From: Tepidiformaceae bacterium
Lineage (GTDB): Bacteria; Chloroflexota; Dehalococcoidia; Tepidiformales; Tepidiformaceae
NCBI GenBank assembly: GCA_958295975.1
Contig: OY282446.1
Span: forward strand, 1,279,289 to 1,343,288
Direction: 5' to 3'
DNA: 64,000 nucleotides
Shown: in pieces, positions 51,007 to 63,293 of the stretch
How positions within the stretch are numbered: the stretch's first letter is position 1
Layout: each line of letters starts with the position of its first letter
Program-made: the position numbers and the translations under genes
The notes under the pieces: model-generated
The model's input: the letters and a program-made list of their open reading frames with translations, nothing else
What the model was told of the DNA's origin: nothing
Databases searched by the model: none

Positions 51007-51825
51007 GTGCGCGCCCCGCTCGCCGCCGCCATCCTCGCGCTCGGCCTGCTCGCGGCCTGCGGCGGGAACGGCGGCGGCGAACCATCGCCCGCGCCGACCG
51101 TCACGCCCGCCCCCGCCACCTCCACCCCCGCGCCCACGCCGGAACCGACGCCCGCGGCCACTCCCACGGCCACGCCGTCCCCGACGCCAACCACAACCCC
51201 GTCCCCCACGCCCACCCCCGCGCCGACCAGCGCCCCTTCCGTGGCCGGGACGCTCGCGGGCGGCGCGGGCTTCTTCCTCTACGAGGCGCGCGGCGGCGAG
51301 ACGCCCGACGCCGTCGCCGCCGCCCTCCGCGTCGATGGCGCGGAGCTGCGCGCGCTCAACCGCATCGGCGACGGCCCCCTCGCCGCGGGCCAGGCCGTCG
51401 CCGTCCCCAACGCCTACGCGGGCGGCGAGCTCGTGCCCGTGGCCGCGCTGGAGGCCCTGCTCGGCGTCGACCGCGACCGCCCCGGCCTGCGCCTCCTGCG
51501 CCCCGGCGCGGACCTCATCGACGGCCTGCTCGGACGGCTCGCCCTCCACCGCCTGCGCCTCGCCCTCCCCGACGGCGCGGACGGCGCGGGCTACCTGCTC
51601 GAATTCGCCCGTACCGACCGCCCCGCGCTCAAGGGCGGCGTGCCCGACCCCGACGCGCGCACGGCGGGGACCGCCTTCGCCGTCGCGGGCGGGGCCCTCG
51701 CGGGCGCGCTGGAGGAGCGGGGCGCGCTCGCCTTCGAGCGCGACGGCTCGCCCTACGCCGTCCTCGCCATCGACCGCGCGGGCCCGTCCGCCGATCAAAT
51801 CGCGGCCCTCCTCGCGGGGGACTGA
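51007..51825 (+). CDS. LysM-like lipoprotein with Thr/Pro stalk
   Basis: 272 residues. The leader ends in the lipobox LLAACGG; a 65-residue Thr/Pro/Ala stalk follows. Then FFLYEARGGETPDAVAAALRVDGAELRALNRIGDGPLAAGQAVAVPN has the LysM pattern that binds N-acetylglucosamine polymers. The C-terminal 170 residues (LRLLRPGADLIDGLLGRLALHRLRLALPD) were not recognised. It probably contacts the cell wall from the membrane. Start GTG 51007. Confidence 0.75.
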   Translation: MRAPLAAAILALGLLAACGGNGGGEPSPAPTVTPAPATSTPAPTPEPTPAATPTATPSPTPTTTPSPTPTPAPTSAPSVAGTLAGGAGFFLYEARGGETPDAVAAALRVDGAELRALNRIGDGPLAAGQAVAVPNAYAGGELVPVAALEALLGVDRDRPGLRLLRPGADLIDGLLGRLALHRLRLALPDGADGAGYLLEFARTDRPALKGGVPDPDARTAGTAFAVAGGALAGALEERGALAFERDGSPYAVLAIDRAGPSADQIAALLAGD

Positions 51826-51839
51826 CGCGGCGCGTGAAT

Positions 51840-52185
51840 TGACTCGTTCGGGGCGCGCTGGTTCACTGGCCGCAGAGGCTGCGACGGAGACACGGAGCGT
51901 TCCGGACCGCGCCCAGCGAGCCCCGTACGGTGGAAGGGGGCGCTGCGGCGGGGCGCGACCATCCCTCCCGAGCTTCCGGCCGAACGCCGGTCCGCCGGTC
52001 AGTAGACCCGGACGGAACGTGCCCGCGCGCGCGGGCCGCCCCCCGTTACCGTGGGCGGGAGCGTGATGGCGCTCCGCGAGCGCCCGCCTCGCGGCGGGAA
52101 GCAGGGTGGTACCGCGGGCCCGCGCCCGTCCCTGTGGGGGCGGGACGCCGCGCGGCCCTCCCGCATCCTCGCCCGGGAGGCCGCC
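51840..52185 (+). promoter_or_regulatory. T-box riboswitch leader of ileS
   Basis: A 350-base non-coding leader. The T-box consensus AGGGTGGTACCGCG is complete at 52103-52116, with the UGGN bulge (52107-52110) that pairs with uncharged tRNA ends. Candidate isoleucine specifier ATC is at 51961-51963. Stems before the T-box (GCGGG...CCCGC) form the antiterminator or antisequestrator. Just before the gene CCTCCCG (52157-52163) can pair with CGGGAGG (52174-52180), hiding the ribosome site, and there is no T-run, so control is probably at translation. Low charged tRNA-Ile would open it. Confidence 0.85.
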
Positions 52186-55550
<3,365 letters not shown>

Positions 55551-55554
<4 letters not shown>

Positions 55555-56294
55555 CCGCCCGCGACGCGCCCCGCCCGCGCGCCGTCCTCTTCGACCTCGA
55601 CGACACGCTGCTGGACTGGCAGACCGCCGTGCACGTCTCCTGGGAGACGGTCTGCGCCGAGGCCGCCCCCCGCCTCGGCGCGGACGCCGCCGCCCTGCGC
55701 CGCGCCATCCAGCGCGAGGGCGCGCGCTTCTGGGCCGACGAGGCGGCGGTCGCCGGCTACCGCGTGCGGCCCCTCGCTTCGCGCCGCGAGATCGTGCGCC
55801 TCGCCCTGCGCGCCGAGGGCCTCGACGAAGCCCCCGCCGATGCGCTCGCGCGCCATTCGCTGGCCGAACTGCGCGAGCGCATCGTCCCCTTCCCCGACGC
55901 CCTCGACACGCTCGACGCCCTGCGCGCCGTGGGCTACCGCCTGGCGCTCGTGACCAACGGCTCCGCCGACACGCAGCGCGCCAAGATCGAGCGCTGGGGG
56001 CTGGAAGCGCGCTTCGAGGCCATCGTCGTGGAGGGCGAATTCGGGCGCGGCAAGCCCGACCCCGCCGTCTTCGCCCACGCCCTCACGGGTACGGGGGCCG
56101 CGCCCGCGGACGCCTGGATGGTGGGCGACAACCTCTACGCCGACATCGGCGGCGCGCAGGCCGCGGGCATCCACGGCGTCTGGATTCACCGCGATCGCCT
56201 GCCCTTCCCCGACGATCCGCCTGCCTGGCCCGGGCGGCGCATCGGCCACCTGGCGGAGCTGCGCGCCGCCCTGGACGCCGCCCCCGCGCCCTGA
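55551..56294 (+). CDS. HAD-superfamily hydrolase
   Basis: A 247-residue phosphatase-like protein. Motif I is VLFDLDDTLLDW, motif II LALVTNGSADTQR, the lysine is in GRGKPDPAVF and motif III WMVGDNLYADIGGAQAAG. The cap is the helical type of YjjG/REG-2-like members. It would dephosphorylate a small metabolite. GTG 55551 overlaps the ileS stop (GTGA). Confidence 0.88.
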
Positions 56295-56357
56295 GCCTGG
56301 CCCGCAGCCGCGCTCCCGCTACACTCGAACGCAACCGCCGCGAGGAGGCCCGCGCCC

Positions 56358-58118
56358 ATGCCCCGACCGAGCGTGATCGCGACCGCGACGCTCGCCCTCA
56401 TGGGCGTGGGGCTGGTCGCCGCCGTGGTCGTGCTCGCCCTTGCGCGCGACGACGGACGCCTCCCCCCGCCCTCCCCCTCCGAGCCCGCCGCCTACACCGT
56501 CGCGCTCGTGGAGGAGGCCCTTGCCTACTACGAGCGCGAGGGCCTCGATGCCGCCCTCGCCCGCTACCGCTCCCCCTCCGCCGTCGATGGCGACTGGTAC
56601 GTGTTCATCGCCGACGCCGCCAGCGGCGACGTCCTCGCCCACTACGACCCGGAGGTCGTCGGCGAGCCCCTCGACGGCCCCCTCGGCGTCGACGTCACCG
56701 GCTACCGCTTCGGCGAGATCCTGCGGGCGGCGGACGAACGGGGCAGCTGGGTCTCCTACGTCTTCGCCAGCCCCCGCAGCGGGGAACCGCAGCGCAAGCA
56801 CGCCTGGGTGGTGCGCCGCGACGGCCTCCTCTTCGGCTCCGGCTGGTACGACCATGCCGCCTTCGCGACGCCCGCGCCGGAGCCGACCTCCGCGCCCACG
56901 CCCGCCCCGCCCGGCAAGGGCTCGCCCGCCGCCTTCACGCGCGCGTTCGTGGCGCAGGCGCTGGCGCTGGTCGAAACGCGCGGCTTCTCCCACGCCCTCG
57001 ACTACTACAACAGCCCCGAAAGCATCGACGGCGACTGGTACGTCTTCATCGCCCAGGCGGGCGACGGAACCGTGCTCGCGCACGCCGCCAGCCCCGGCCA
57101 CGTGGGCCAGAGCCTGCTCGGCCCGCTCGGCGTCGATTCCACCGGCGACCGCTTCGGCCCGCGCCTGCTGGCCGCCACCGCGGAGGGCGTCTGGGTGGAC
57201 TACGTCCATCGCAACCCGCGCACCTGCCACGTGGGCGTCAAGCACGCCTGGGCCGTCAGCCGCGACGGCGTCGTCTACGTCTCCGGCTGGTACGCGGAGG
57301 ACGTGCCCGTGCATCCCCTGCTGCCGGGCAAGTGCGAGCCCGAGGCCTACGCGCACGCCACCCTCCGGCTCGCCGTCGCGCGCTACGACGCCGTGGGCCG
57401 CGAGGCCGCCATCGCCTTCCACGGCGATCCGTCCAACAACGACGGGCGCTGGTACGTCTTCTTCGTGGACCCCGCCGCCGGAACCGTGATCGCCCACCCC
57501 GCCGCCGCCTTCGTCGGCTACGACTTCGCCGCGGGCGACGAGGGCTACGACGACAGCGGCTTCCACTACGCCCCCCTCCTGTCGCGCGCCACGCCCGCGG
57601 GCGTCTTCGTGCGCGGCGTCATCAGCTCCCCCACGCGCGACGAGCTCAACCCCTTCCACGCCGCCGAGGAGGTGAAGCACTACCACGCCGTCCTCCACGA
57701 CGGCATCGTCTTCGCCACCGGCTGGTACGAGCCCGCGCCCGACCCCGTGGCCGACCCGCCCGGCTACGCCCGTCTGCTCGTGGCGCGCGCCCTCACCCGC
57801 TACGACGACCAGGGCCTCGACGCCACGCTCACCTACTACAACTCCCCCGAAAGCGTCGAGGACGGGCGCTACGCCTTCGTGCTCGAGGACCGGGGCCCCG
57901 ACGCCCTTTACACCGTCGCCGACGCCGCCCGCCCCGGGCGCGTGGGCACGGCGGGCGGCTGGGTCGATGCCAGCGGCTTCGACTACGGCGCGGCCTTCCG
58001 CGAGGCCACGAAGGCGGGCGGCTGGGTCAGCCACCTCTCCGCGGAGGGCGCGCCCCGCCGCACCTGGATCGTGCGCCGCGGCGACCTGCTCTTCGGCGCG
58101 GGCTACGACGTCGAGTAG
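56358..58118 (+). CDS. Membrane-anchored protein with four Cache domains
   Basis: 586 residues. An N-terminal anchor (TATLALMGVGLVAAVVVLALA) is followed by four Cache-type domains of about 120 residues each: near 45-155, 190-310, 325-455 and 470-585. Each has the pattern (L/A)-x-YY-x-S-P-E-S-x-D-G-x-WYVF(I/F) early, HA/AH near the middle and KHAW-x-V-x-x-DG-x-(L/V)-x-x-SGWY at its end. Cache domains are extracellular small-molecule sensors. Here there is no kinase, GGDEF or MCP part, so it may bind ligand only. GAGGAGG and TACACT lie upstream of ATG 56358. Confidence 0.78.
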   Translation: MPRPSVIATATLALMGVGLVAAVVVLALARDDGRLPPPSPSEPAAYTVALVEEALAYYEREGLDAALARYRSPSAVDGDWYVFIADAASGDVLAHYDPEVVGEPLDGPLGVDVTGYRFGEILRAADERGSWVSYVFASPRSGEPQRKHAWVVRRDGLLFGSGWYDHAAFATPAPEPTSAPTPAPPGKGSPAAFTRAFVAQALALVETRGFSHALDYYNSPESIDGDWYVFIAQAGDGTVLAHAASPGHVGQSLLGPLGVDSTGDRFGPRLLAATAEGVWVDYVHRNPRTCHVGVKHAWAVSRDGVVYVSGWYAEDVPVHPLLPGKCEPEAYAHATLRLAVARYDAVGREAAIAFHGDPSNNDGRWYVFFVDPAAGTVIAHPAAAFVGYDFAAGDEGYDDSGFHYAPLLSRATPAGVFVRGVISSPTRDELNPFHAAEEVKHYHAVLHDGIVFATGWYEPAPDPVADPPGYARLLVARALTRYDDQGLDATLTYYNSPESVEDGRYAFVLEDRGPDALYTVADAARPGRVGTAGGWVDASGFDYGAAFREATKAGGWVSHLSAEGAPRRTWIVRRGDLLFGAGYDVE

Positions 58119-58126
58119 GCGCGCGC

Positions 58127-59101
58127 CTACGGCTCGAGCACGATCTTGCCGAAGTTGGCGTTCGACTCCATGTGCGCCTGCGCCGCCGCCGCCTCCCGCA
58201 GCGGCCACACGCCGTCCACGGGCACGACGATGCGCCCCGACGCCAGATGCGGCAGCACGCTCGTCTCGAAGGCGCGCGTGGCCAGCGCCTTCTGCTCCGG
58301 CGGGCGCGCGCGCAGGGTGGTGCCGCGCACCTGCAGCCGCTTCGTCAGCAGCGGGCCGAGGCTCGCCCCCTCCGCCACCGCCCCGCCCATCAGCCCCACC
58401 AGCGTCATGCGCCCCTGCCGCGCGAGGGCGCGCAGGTTGCGCTCCCAGTAGGCCGCGCCGATCACGTCCAGGATCGCGTCCACGCCCGCGCCGTCCGTGG
58501 CCGCCAGCGCCGCCTCCGCGAAATCGGCCTCGCGGTAGTTCACGCCGAGGTCGAGCCCGAGGGCGGCGGCCCGCTCCAGCTTCTCCGCCGAGCCCGCCGT
58601 GCCCATGACGAAGGAGGCCCCCATGACCTTCGCGATCTGGATGGCGGCCACGCCCACGCCCGATCCGGCGGCGTGCACGAGCACGCGCTCGCCCGCGCGC
58701 AGTTCGCACTGGCGGAGCGCGTCGTGGGCGGTGATGAACACCTCCGGCACGGCCCCCGCCTCGCGCCAGCCGAGGGCCTCGGGCACGCGCACGGCCAGCC
58801 GCCAGTTCACGCTCACGCGCTCGGCGTAGCCCCCGCCCGCCAGCAGCCCCATCACGCGGTCGCCCGCCGCGAAGTCCCCGGCGCGCGCCCCCGCCTCCAG
58901 CACCTCCCCGGCGAACTCCAGCCCCGGAATCTCGTGCTCCGGCTTCGGCCCGGGCTGCGGGTAGGCCCCCCGCCGCTGCAGCAGGTCGGCGCGGTTGAGG
59001 GCGCAGGCGCGCACCGCCACCAGCAGGTCGTCGGGGCCCGCCAGCGGCTCCGGCACCTCGCGCCAGACGAGCTCGCCGCCCTCGATGACGATCGCCTTCA
59101 C
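58127..59101 (-). CDS. NAD(P)H quinone oxidoreductase, PIG3-like MDR family
   Basis: 324 residues of zinc-free medium-chain reductase: MKAIVIEGGELVWREVPEP, ALNRADLLQRRGAYPQPGP, GLEFAGEVLEAG, the NADPH site VLVHAAGSGVGVAAIQIAK and YWERNLRALARQGRMTLVGLMGG. It resembles the TP53I3/PIG3 subgroup of quinone reductases. Lies 12 bases after fabI on the same strand. Confidence 0.88.
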   Translation of the reverse strand: MKAIVIEGGELVWREVPEPLAGPDDLLVAVRACALNRADLLQRRGAYPQPGPKPEHEIPGLEFAGEVLEAGARAGDFAAGDRVMGLLAGGGYAERVSVNWRLAVRVPEALGWREAGAVPEVFITAHDALRQCELRAGERVLVHAAGSGVGVAAIQIAKVMGASFVMGTAGSAEKLERAAALGLDLGVNYREADFAEAALAATDGAGVDAILDVIGAAYWERNLRALARQGRMTLVGLMGGAVAEGASLGPLLTKRLQVRGTTLRARPPEQKALATRAFETSVLPHLASGRIVVPVDGVWPLREAAAAQAHMESNANFGKIVLEP

Positions 59102-59113
59102 GCCGCCTCCCCG

Positions 59114-59926
59114 TCAGGCGTCGGGCGCGTCCGCGTCCGCGTCGGGCATGGCCATGCCCAGCGTGTGGAAGCCGCCGTCCACGTAGAGCACCTGGCCGCT
59201 CACGTTCGCGCCCGCGTCGCTGGCGAGGAAGACGGCGGCGCCGCCCACGTCCTCGATGGAGATGTGGCGGCGCAGGGGCGTCACGCGCGGGAACACCTTG
59301 TAGAGGTTGCGGAACTCGCCCACGCCCGCCGCCGAGAGCGTGCGCACCGGCCCCGCGCTGACGGCGTTCACGCGCACGCCCCCCGGCCCCACATCCGAGG
59401 CCAGGTAGCGCACCGCCGATTCCAGCGCCGCCTTGGCCACGCCCATCACGTTGTAGCTCGGCATCATCTTCTGCGAGCCGTGGTAGGTGAGCGTGGTCAC
59501 GCTGCCGCCCTCCGTCATGAGGGGGGCCGCCGCGCGCGTCATCGCCACCAGCGAGTAGACGGAGATTTCGAGGGCCAGCAGGAAGCCCTCGCGGCTCGTC
59601 TCGATGAAGGGGTTGCCCAGATCCTCGCGCTTCGCCCCCACCACCCCGTGCGCGAGCGCGTCGATGCCCCCGAAGCGCTCCCCCGCCTTCGCGAAGAGGG
59701 CCGCGATTTCGGCGTCGCTGGTGGCGTCGCAGGGCTCCACGAAGTCGCAGCCGATGCGCTCCGCCAGGGGCCGCACGCGCTTCTCCATGCCCGGCCCGTA
59801 GGAGAGCCCCACGCGCGCCCCCGCCTCGTGCATCGCCTTCGCGATCCCCCACGAGATGGAGCGCTCGTTGGACACGCCGCAGACGAGCGCCGTCTTGCCG
59901 TCCAGCGAACCGGCCGCTCCCGCCAT
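59114..59926 (-). CDS. fabI: Enoyl-[acyl-carrier-protein] reductase FabI
   Basis: Reduces trans-2-enoyl-ACP in the last step of fatty acid elongation. 270 residues: GKTALVCGVSNERSISWGIAKAMHEAGA (NAD-binding), DALAHGVVGAKREDL, the catalytic Tyr/Lys segment YHGSQKMMPSYNVMGVAKAALE and AVSAGPVRTLSAAGVGEF. FabI forms are usually triclosan targets. ATG 59926 follows TAGGCT by six bases. It heads an operon with the quinone reductase and is divergent from lgt, 73 bases away. Confidence 0.93.
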   Translation of the reverse strand: MAGAAGSLDGKTALVCGVSNERSISWGIAKAMHEAGARVGLSYGPGMEKRVRPLAERIGCDFVEPCDATSDAEIAALFAKAGERFGGIDALAHGVVGAKREDLGNPFIETSREGFLLALEISVYSLVAMTRAAAPLMTEGGSVTTLTYHGSQKMMPSYNVMGVAKAALESAVRYLASDVGPGGVRVNAVSAGPVRTLSAAGVGEFRNLYKVFPRVTPLRRHISIEDVGGAAVFLASDAGANVSGQVLYVDGGFHTLGMAMPDADADAPDA

Positions 59927-59932
59927 GCGCCA

Positions 59933-59990
59933 AGCCTACGGGCGCGCCCCCGTGGCGGCAACGCCCGCTAACGGGGCTGCGGCGTAGAAT
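59933..59990. promoter_or_regulatory. Divergent -10 boxes TAGGCT and TAGAAT (fabI / lgt)
   Basis: TAGGCT (59933-59938, minus) is six bases before the fabI ATG; TAGAAT (59985-59990, plus) is nine bases before the lgt ATG. Neither gene shows a ribosome-binding site between hexamer and start. Confidence 0.5.
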
Positions 59991-59999
59991 GGGCCGCGC

Positions 60000-60872
60000 A
60001 TGGACGCCGTGCTCGCCATCACGATCAACATCGATCCCGACATCGGCGGGATTTTCGGCCTCACGCTCACCTGGCACGGCCTCTTCACCGCCGCCGGCAT
60101 CATCGCCGGCGTGCTCCTCGCCGTGCGCCTCGCGCGCGCCGACGGCGTCCCCTCCGAAACCGCGCAGGAGGTCGCCCTCGTGGCCGTCGTCTCCGCCATC
60201 GTGGGCGCGCGCCTCTTCTACGTGTTCGAGCACTGGGACCAGTTCGGGAACGACCTCGCGGGCATCGTGCTCGACATCACGGAGGGCGGCATCACGCTCT
60301 ACGGCGGCCTCATCGGCGGCGTGCTCGGCGGGCTCGTCTACGGCCTCATCCGGCGGCTGCCCATCGCCATCACGCTCGACGCCGCCGCCCCCGGCATGAT
60401 CCTCGGCCAGGGCGTGGGCCGCATCGGCGACCTCATCAACGGCGAGCACCTGGCCACCGCCAGCGACCTGCCCTGGGCCTTCGTCTACGCGCACCCCGAC
60501 ACGCTGGGCGAGCTGGGCGCCTCCGTGCACCCCACGGCGGGCGGCTACGAGCTGCTCGGCGACTTCCTCATCCTCGCCATCCTGCTGTTCGTCGGGCGGC
60601 GCTTCATCAGGGTGCCGGGCTGGACCTTCTGCCTCTACATGGCCCTCTACTCGGTCATGCGCTTCGGCCTCTCCGAGCTGCGCGTGGACGAGCAGACGCT
60701 CGGCGGTGCGCCCGTGCCCCAGCTGGTGGCGGCGGTCATCCTCGGGCTGGCCCTCATCCTCATGGGCGTGCTGCGCCGCTGGCCCGGCCCCATCACGCCG
60801 GAGTGGGAGGACCGCGTGCTCGGCCCGCCCCCCGCCGCCAGCGCCGACGCCGACGCCCCCGCGCGCCCGTGA
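60000..60872 (+). CDS. lgt: Prolipoprotein diacylglyceryl transferase
   Basis: Moves diacylglycerol from phosphatidylglycerol to the lipobox cysteine of prelipoproteins in the inner membrane. 290 residues, about seven membrane segments, with LTWHGLFTAAGIIAGVLLAVRLA, the Lgt signature GQGVGRIGDLINGEHLA, and YSVMRFGLSELRVDEQTLGG. It would process the lipoproteins seen at 14.7, 17.1, 47.1 and 51.0 kb. ATG 60000 follows TAGAAT by nine bases. The glutaredoxin-like gene overlaps its stop. Confidence 0.95.
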   Translation: MDAVLAITINIDPDIGGIFGLTLTWHGLFTAAGIIAGVLLAVRLARADGVPSETAQEVALVAVVSAIVGARLFYVFEHWDQFGNDLAGIVLDITEGGITLYGGLIGGVLGGLVYGLIRRLPIAITLDAAAPGMILGQGVGRIGDLINGEHLATASDLPWAFVYAHPDTLGELGASVHPTAGGYELLGDFLILAILLFVGRRFIRVPGWTFCLYMALYSVMRFGLSELRVDEQTLGGAPVPQLVAAVILGLALILMGVLRRWPGPITPEWEDRVLGPPPAASADADAPARP

Positions 60873-61129
60873 GCGCCCCGCCCCGCCTCACCCTCTACAC
60901 GCGTGCGGACTGCGGCCTCTGCGAACGGGCGCGCGCCCTGCTCGAACGGCTGCGCGCGCCCCTCGGCCTGCCCCTCGACCTCGTCGACGTGGACGCCAGC
61001 GACTCCCTGCGCGCGCGCTACGGCGAGGCCGTGCCCGTGGTCGCGCTCGACGGCGTCGAGATCGCGCGCGCGCCCATCGCCCCCGCCGCGCTGGAGGCGC
61101 GCCTGCGCGAACGCGCCCCTCAACGGTAG
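60869..61129 (+). CDS. Glutaredoxin-like (DUF836-type) protein
   Basis: 86 residues with LTLYTRADCGLCERARALLERL (CxxC redox pair), a central PLDLVDVDASDSL and VPVVALDGVEIARAPI, the short thioredoxin-fold family often found beside lipid or NAD genes. GTG 60869 overlaps the lgt stop. Its 3' end overlaps nadD tail to tail by ten bases. Confidence 0.85.
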   Translation: MSAPPRLTLYTRADCGLCERARALLERLRAPLGLPLDLVDVDASDSLRARYGEAVPVVALDGVEIARAPIAPAALEARLRERAPQR

Positions 61130-61686
61130 AGCCCGCGCTCGCGGACGTGGGCCGCCACCGCCGCGGGCAGCAGGTCGTCCACGGGCTCGCCCGCGCGCAC
61201 GCGCTCCCGCACGAGCGTCGAGCTGATCGCCAGCGGCGGCATCGTCACGACCGTCACGCGCGCGCCCGCCGGGGCTTCCACGGGTTCGCCCGCGCGCGCC
61301 GCCACGGCCAGCCGCGCCAGCGCCACGATGGCCTCCGGCTCGCGCCAGGCGGGCAGGTCCGCCAGCGCGTCGCTCCCGAGGATGAGCACGAGGTCCGTCT
61401 CGCCCTCGTCGCGCAGTTCGCGCAGCGTGTCCACCGTGTAGCTGGGCCCCGCGCGTCCGACCTCGCGCGCGTCCACCTCGAAGGCGGGATTGCCCGCCGC
61501 CGCCCGCCGCGTCATCGCCAGCCGCTCCGCCGCCGGGGTCACGCCGCGCGCGGCCTTGCGCCAGGGGTCGCCCGCGGGCAGCAGGCGGACGCGCGCCAGC
61601 CCCAGCTGGCGGCGCGCGGCCTCGCCCAGCGCCAGGTGCCCCAGATGGGGCGGGTCGAACGAGCCCCCCAGCAGCCCCGCTGGCAT
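61120..61686 (-). CDS. nadD: Nicotinate-nucleotide adenylyltransferase
   Basis: Joins ATP to nicotinate mononucleotide in NAD synthesis. 188 residues: GLLGGSFDPPHLGHL (nucleotide-binding, His14 and His17), LLPAGDPWRK, SYTVDTLREL, LILGSDALADLPAWREPE and the C-terminal ISSTLVRERVRAGEPVDDLLP. Length is typical. ATG 61686 follows TAGACT by six bases. Confidence 0.93.
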   Translation of the reverse strand: MPAGLLGGSFDPPHLGHLALGEAARRQLGLARVRLLPAGDPWRKAARGVTPAAERLAMTRRAAAGNPAFEVDAREVGRAGPSYTVDTLRELRDEGETDLVLILGSDALADLPAWREPEAIVALARLAVAARAGEPVEAPAGARVTVVTMPPLAISSTLVRERVRAGEPVDDLLPAAVAAHVRERGLYR

Positions 61687-61692
61687 GGCCGC

Positions 61693-61709
61693 AGTCTAGC
61701 CGGGATACT
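61693..61709. promoter_or_regulatory. Divergent -10 boxes TAGACT and GATACT
   Basis: TAGACT (61693-61698, minus) serves nadD with a six-base gap. GATACT (61704-61709, plus) lies nine bases before ATG 61719. Only 32 bases separate the two start codons. Confidence 0.4.
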
Positions 61710-61718
61710 GGCCGCGCG

Positions 61719-63293
61719 ATGTCACCCACGAGGAGCGCGCGGATGCCCGCCGCCGTCGCGCTGCTGAAACGATGGGCGCCTCCTCCGCGGTATGGCTGGC
61801 CGCTCGTGTGGCTGGCGCTGGCGGCGGGGTACGCCGCGTACTACTGGTCGAATCCGGTCGGGATCACCCCGGACAGCAGGGGCTATCTGGAGTTTTCCGG
61901 AGGCAGGACGGCGGGCTATCCGCTGTTTCTCGACGCGGTGCTTGCCGTATTCGGCACGGTTGACGCGGTGCCGAAGGTGCAGCTCGGTCTGGCGGCGCTG
62001 TCATTCGCGTTCCTGGGATGGAGCGTCCACCGCGCCTTCGGCGGCGCCATCCTCGCCGTGATCCTCGTCCTCCTGCTCTTCGACCACAACACCCTGGCGG
62101 GGCTTCACGCCACCATCGGGACGGAATCGACGTTCGTCTCGCTGCTGTGCGTGATGGCCGGCGGTCTGGCGCTGCTGGCGGGACGGCCGCGCTGGCAGCT
62201 GGCCGCTGTCTCCGCGTTCGCCTGCGGCCTGGCCATCATGGTGCGGCCCGCCGCGCTCAGCCTTCTGCCGATCTGGCCGCTTGCGCTGTGGTTCGTCTGG
62301 GGCAAGGGCGCCGGGCAACGGACGCGCCTGCTGGCGGCGGTCGTCGTCCCCCTGCTGCTCTGCTTCCTCGCCGAGAACGCGGTCTGGCATCTGAAGCACG
62401 ATGCCGGGCTCGGAGACCGCCCGCTCCTCGCCAACCGGCACGTGTTCGCCAAGGCGCTGGTGCTGGGGCCGGAGCCGGTCGTGGACGCCGCCGCCCTGGC
62501 GCTTGCGGTGGACGCGGGCCGGACGGAGATGGCGCCCGCGCGCGCGCTCATCGCCGGAGCTCCCGACTGGCGGGCGCGGACGCTGTTGCTGCGCCAGTTC
62601 GAGGTCGCGGCCCAATACCCGACCGACTCCCGCGTGTCCGGCGAGGAGCTGCGGGCGATCGCCCGGCGGCGCGGCGTCACCGGGAACGAACTCCAGGGCG
62701 ACGTGGGCTGGGCGGCCATGTTCGGCGCGCCGGGCGACTGGCTCGCGAACGCGCTCACCCACTACCGCGGGCTCTGGAGCGCGTACTGGCTCTTCGACGC
62801 GGATTCCATCGCGCGCTACGAAGCGTACACGGCGGGGCTGGACGACAGCCCGCTCTTCCGCGAGGCGCGCGTGTTCGACCCGCTCGTCGAGTCGGCATCC
62901 TGGCCACCCTGGGAACGTCTCGCGCGCTTCCTGCCCGGGGTGGAGAGCCTCGACTGGCTCCCCACCGTGAACACCACGCGCTGGAAACAGGGAGCGGGAC
63001 TGCTGGCCTCGGCGCTGGCGATCATGCTCGCCCCGTGGCAGCGCCTCCGGCGCGGAACGCGCGGCGCGGACGCACGGCTGGCCGTCGCCGCCCTCGCCGG
63101 CCTGGCGGTGCACGGTCACTTCCTGCTGATCGGCCTTACCGGCGTGGCCACGCCGCGCTATGCTCACGCCATGTGGCCGCTGATGGCGCTGTGCGTCGTG
63201 CTGGTAACCGCGTGGGCGCTCGAACGCGCGCGCGAATGGTGGAACTGGTCCGGGCCGCGCTTCCCCGCCGTCCGCCGGGCGGAACCGGCATGA
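61719..63293 (+). CDS. GT-C-type membrane glycosyltransferase
   Basis: 524 residues with about ten membrane segments (PLVWLALAAGYAAYYW, AILAVILVLLLFDHNTLAGL, LLAAVVVPLLLCFLAENAV, LAGLAVHGHFLLIGLTGV). The first outer loop has NPVGITPDSRGYLEFSGGRTAGYPLF, the acidic site expected of polyprenyl-phosphate sugar transferases, then GTESTF. Acceptor unknown. The GT2 gene overlaps its stop, and a dolichol-phosphate-mannose-synthase-like GT2 would supply the donor. Confidence 0.78.
   Translation: MSPTRSARMPAAVALLKRWAPPPRYGWPLVWLALAAGYAAYYWSNPVGITPDSRGYLEFSGGRTAGYPLFLDAVLAVFGTVDAVPKVQLGLAALSFAFLGWSVHRAFGGAILAVILVLLLFDHNTLAGLHATIGTESTFVSLLCVMAGGLALLAGRPRWQLAAVSAFACGLAIMVRPAALSLLPIWPLALWFVWGKGAGQRTRLLAAVVVPLLLCFLAENAVWHLKHDAGLGDRPLLANRHVFAKALVLGPEPVVDAAALALAVDAGRTEMAPARALIAGAPDWRARTLLLRQFEVAAQYPTDSRVSGEELRAIARRRGVTGNELQGDVGWAAMFGAPGDWLANALTHYRGLWSAYWLFDADSIARYEAYTAGLDDSPLFREARVFDPLVESASWPPWERLARFLPGVESLDWLPTVNTTRWKQGAGLLASALAIMLAPWQRLRRGTRGADARLAVAALAGLAVHGHFLLIGLTGVATPRYAHAMWPLMALCVVLVTAWALERAREWWNWSGPRFPAVRRAEPA

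Noticed and set aside
52051-52185. An ATG at 52051 as the start of ileS, adding 45 residues
   Set aside because: The added residues come from the T-box leader, including AGGGTGGTACCGCG; GTG 52186 has a ribosome site and begins the conserved protein.
56319-60530. A very long open frame on the minus strand
   Set aside because: It is antisense to the Cache, quinone reductase, fabI and lgt genes and has shadow-type Arg/Gly/Ala composition; GC-rich DNA has few stops in such frames.
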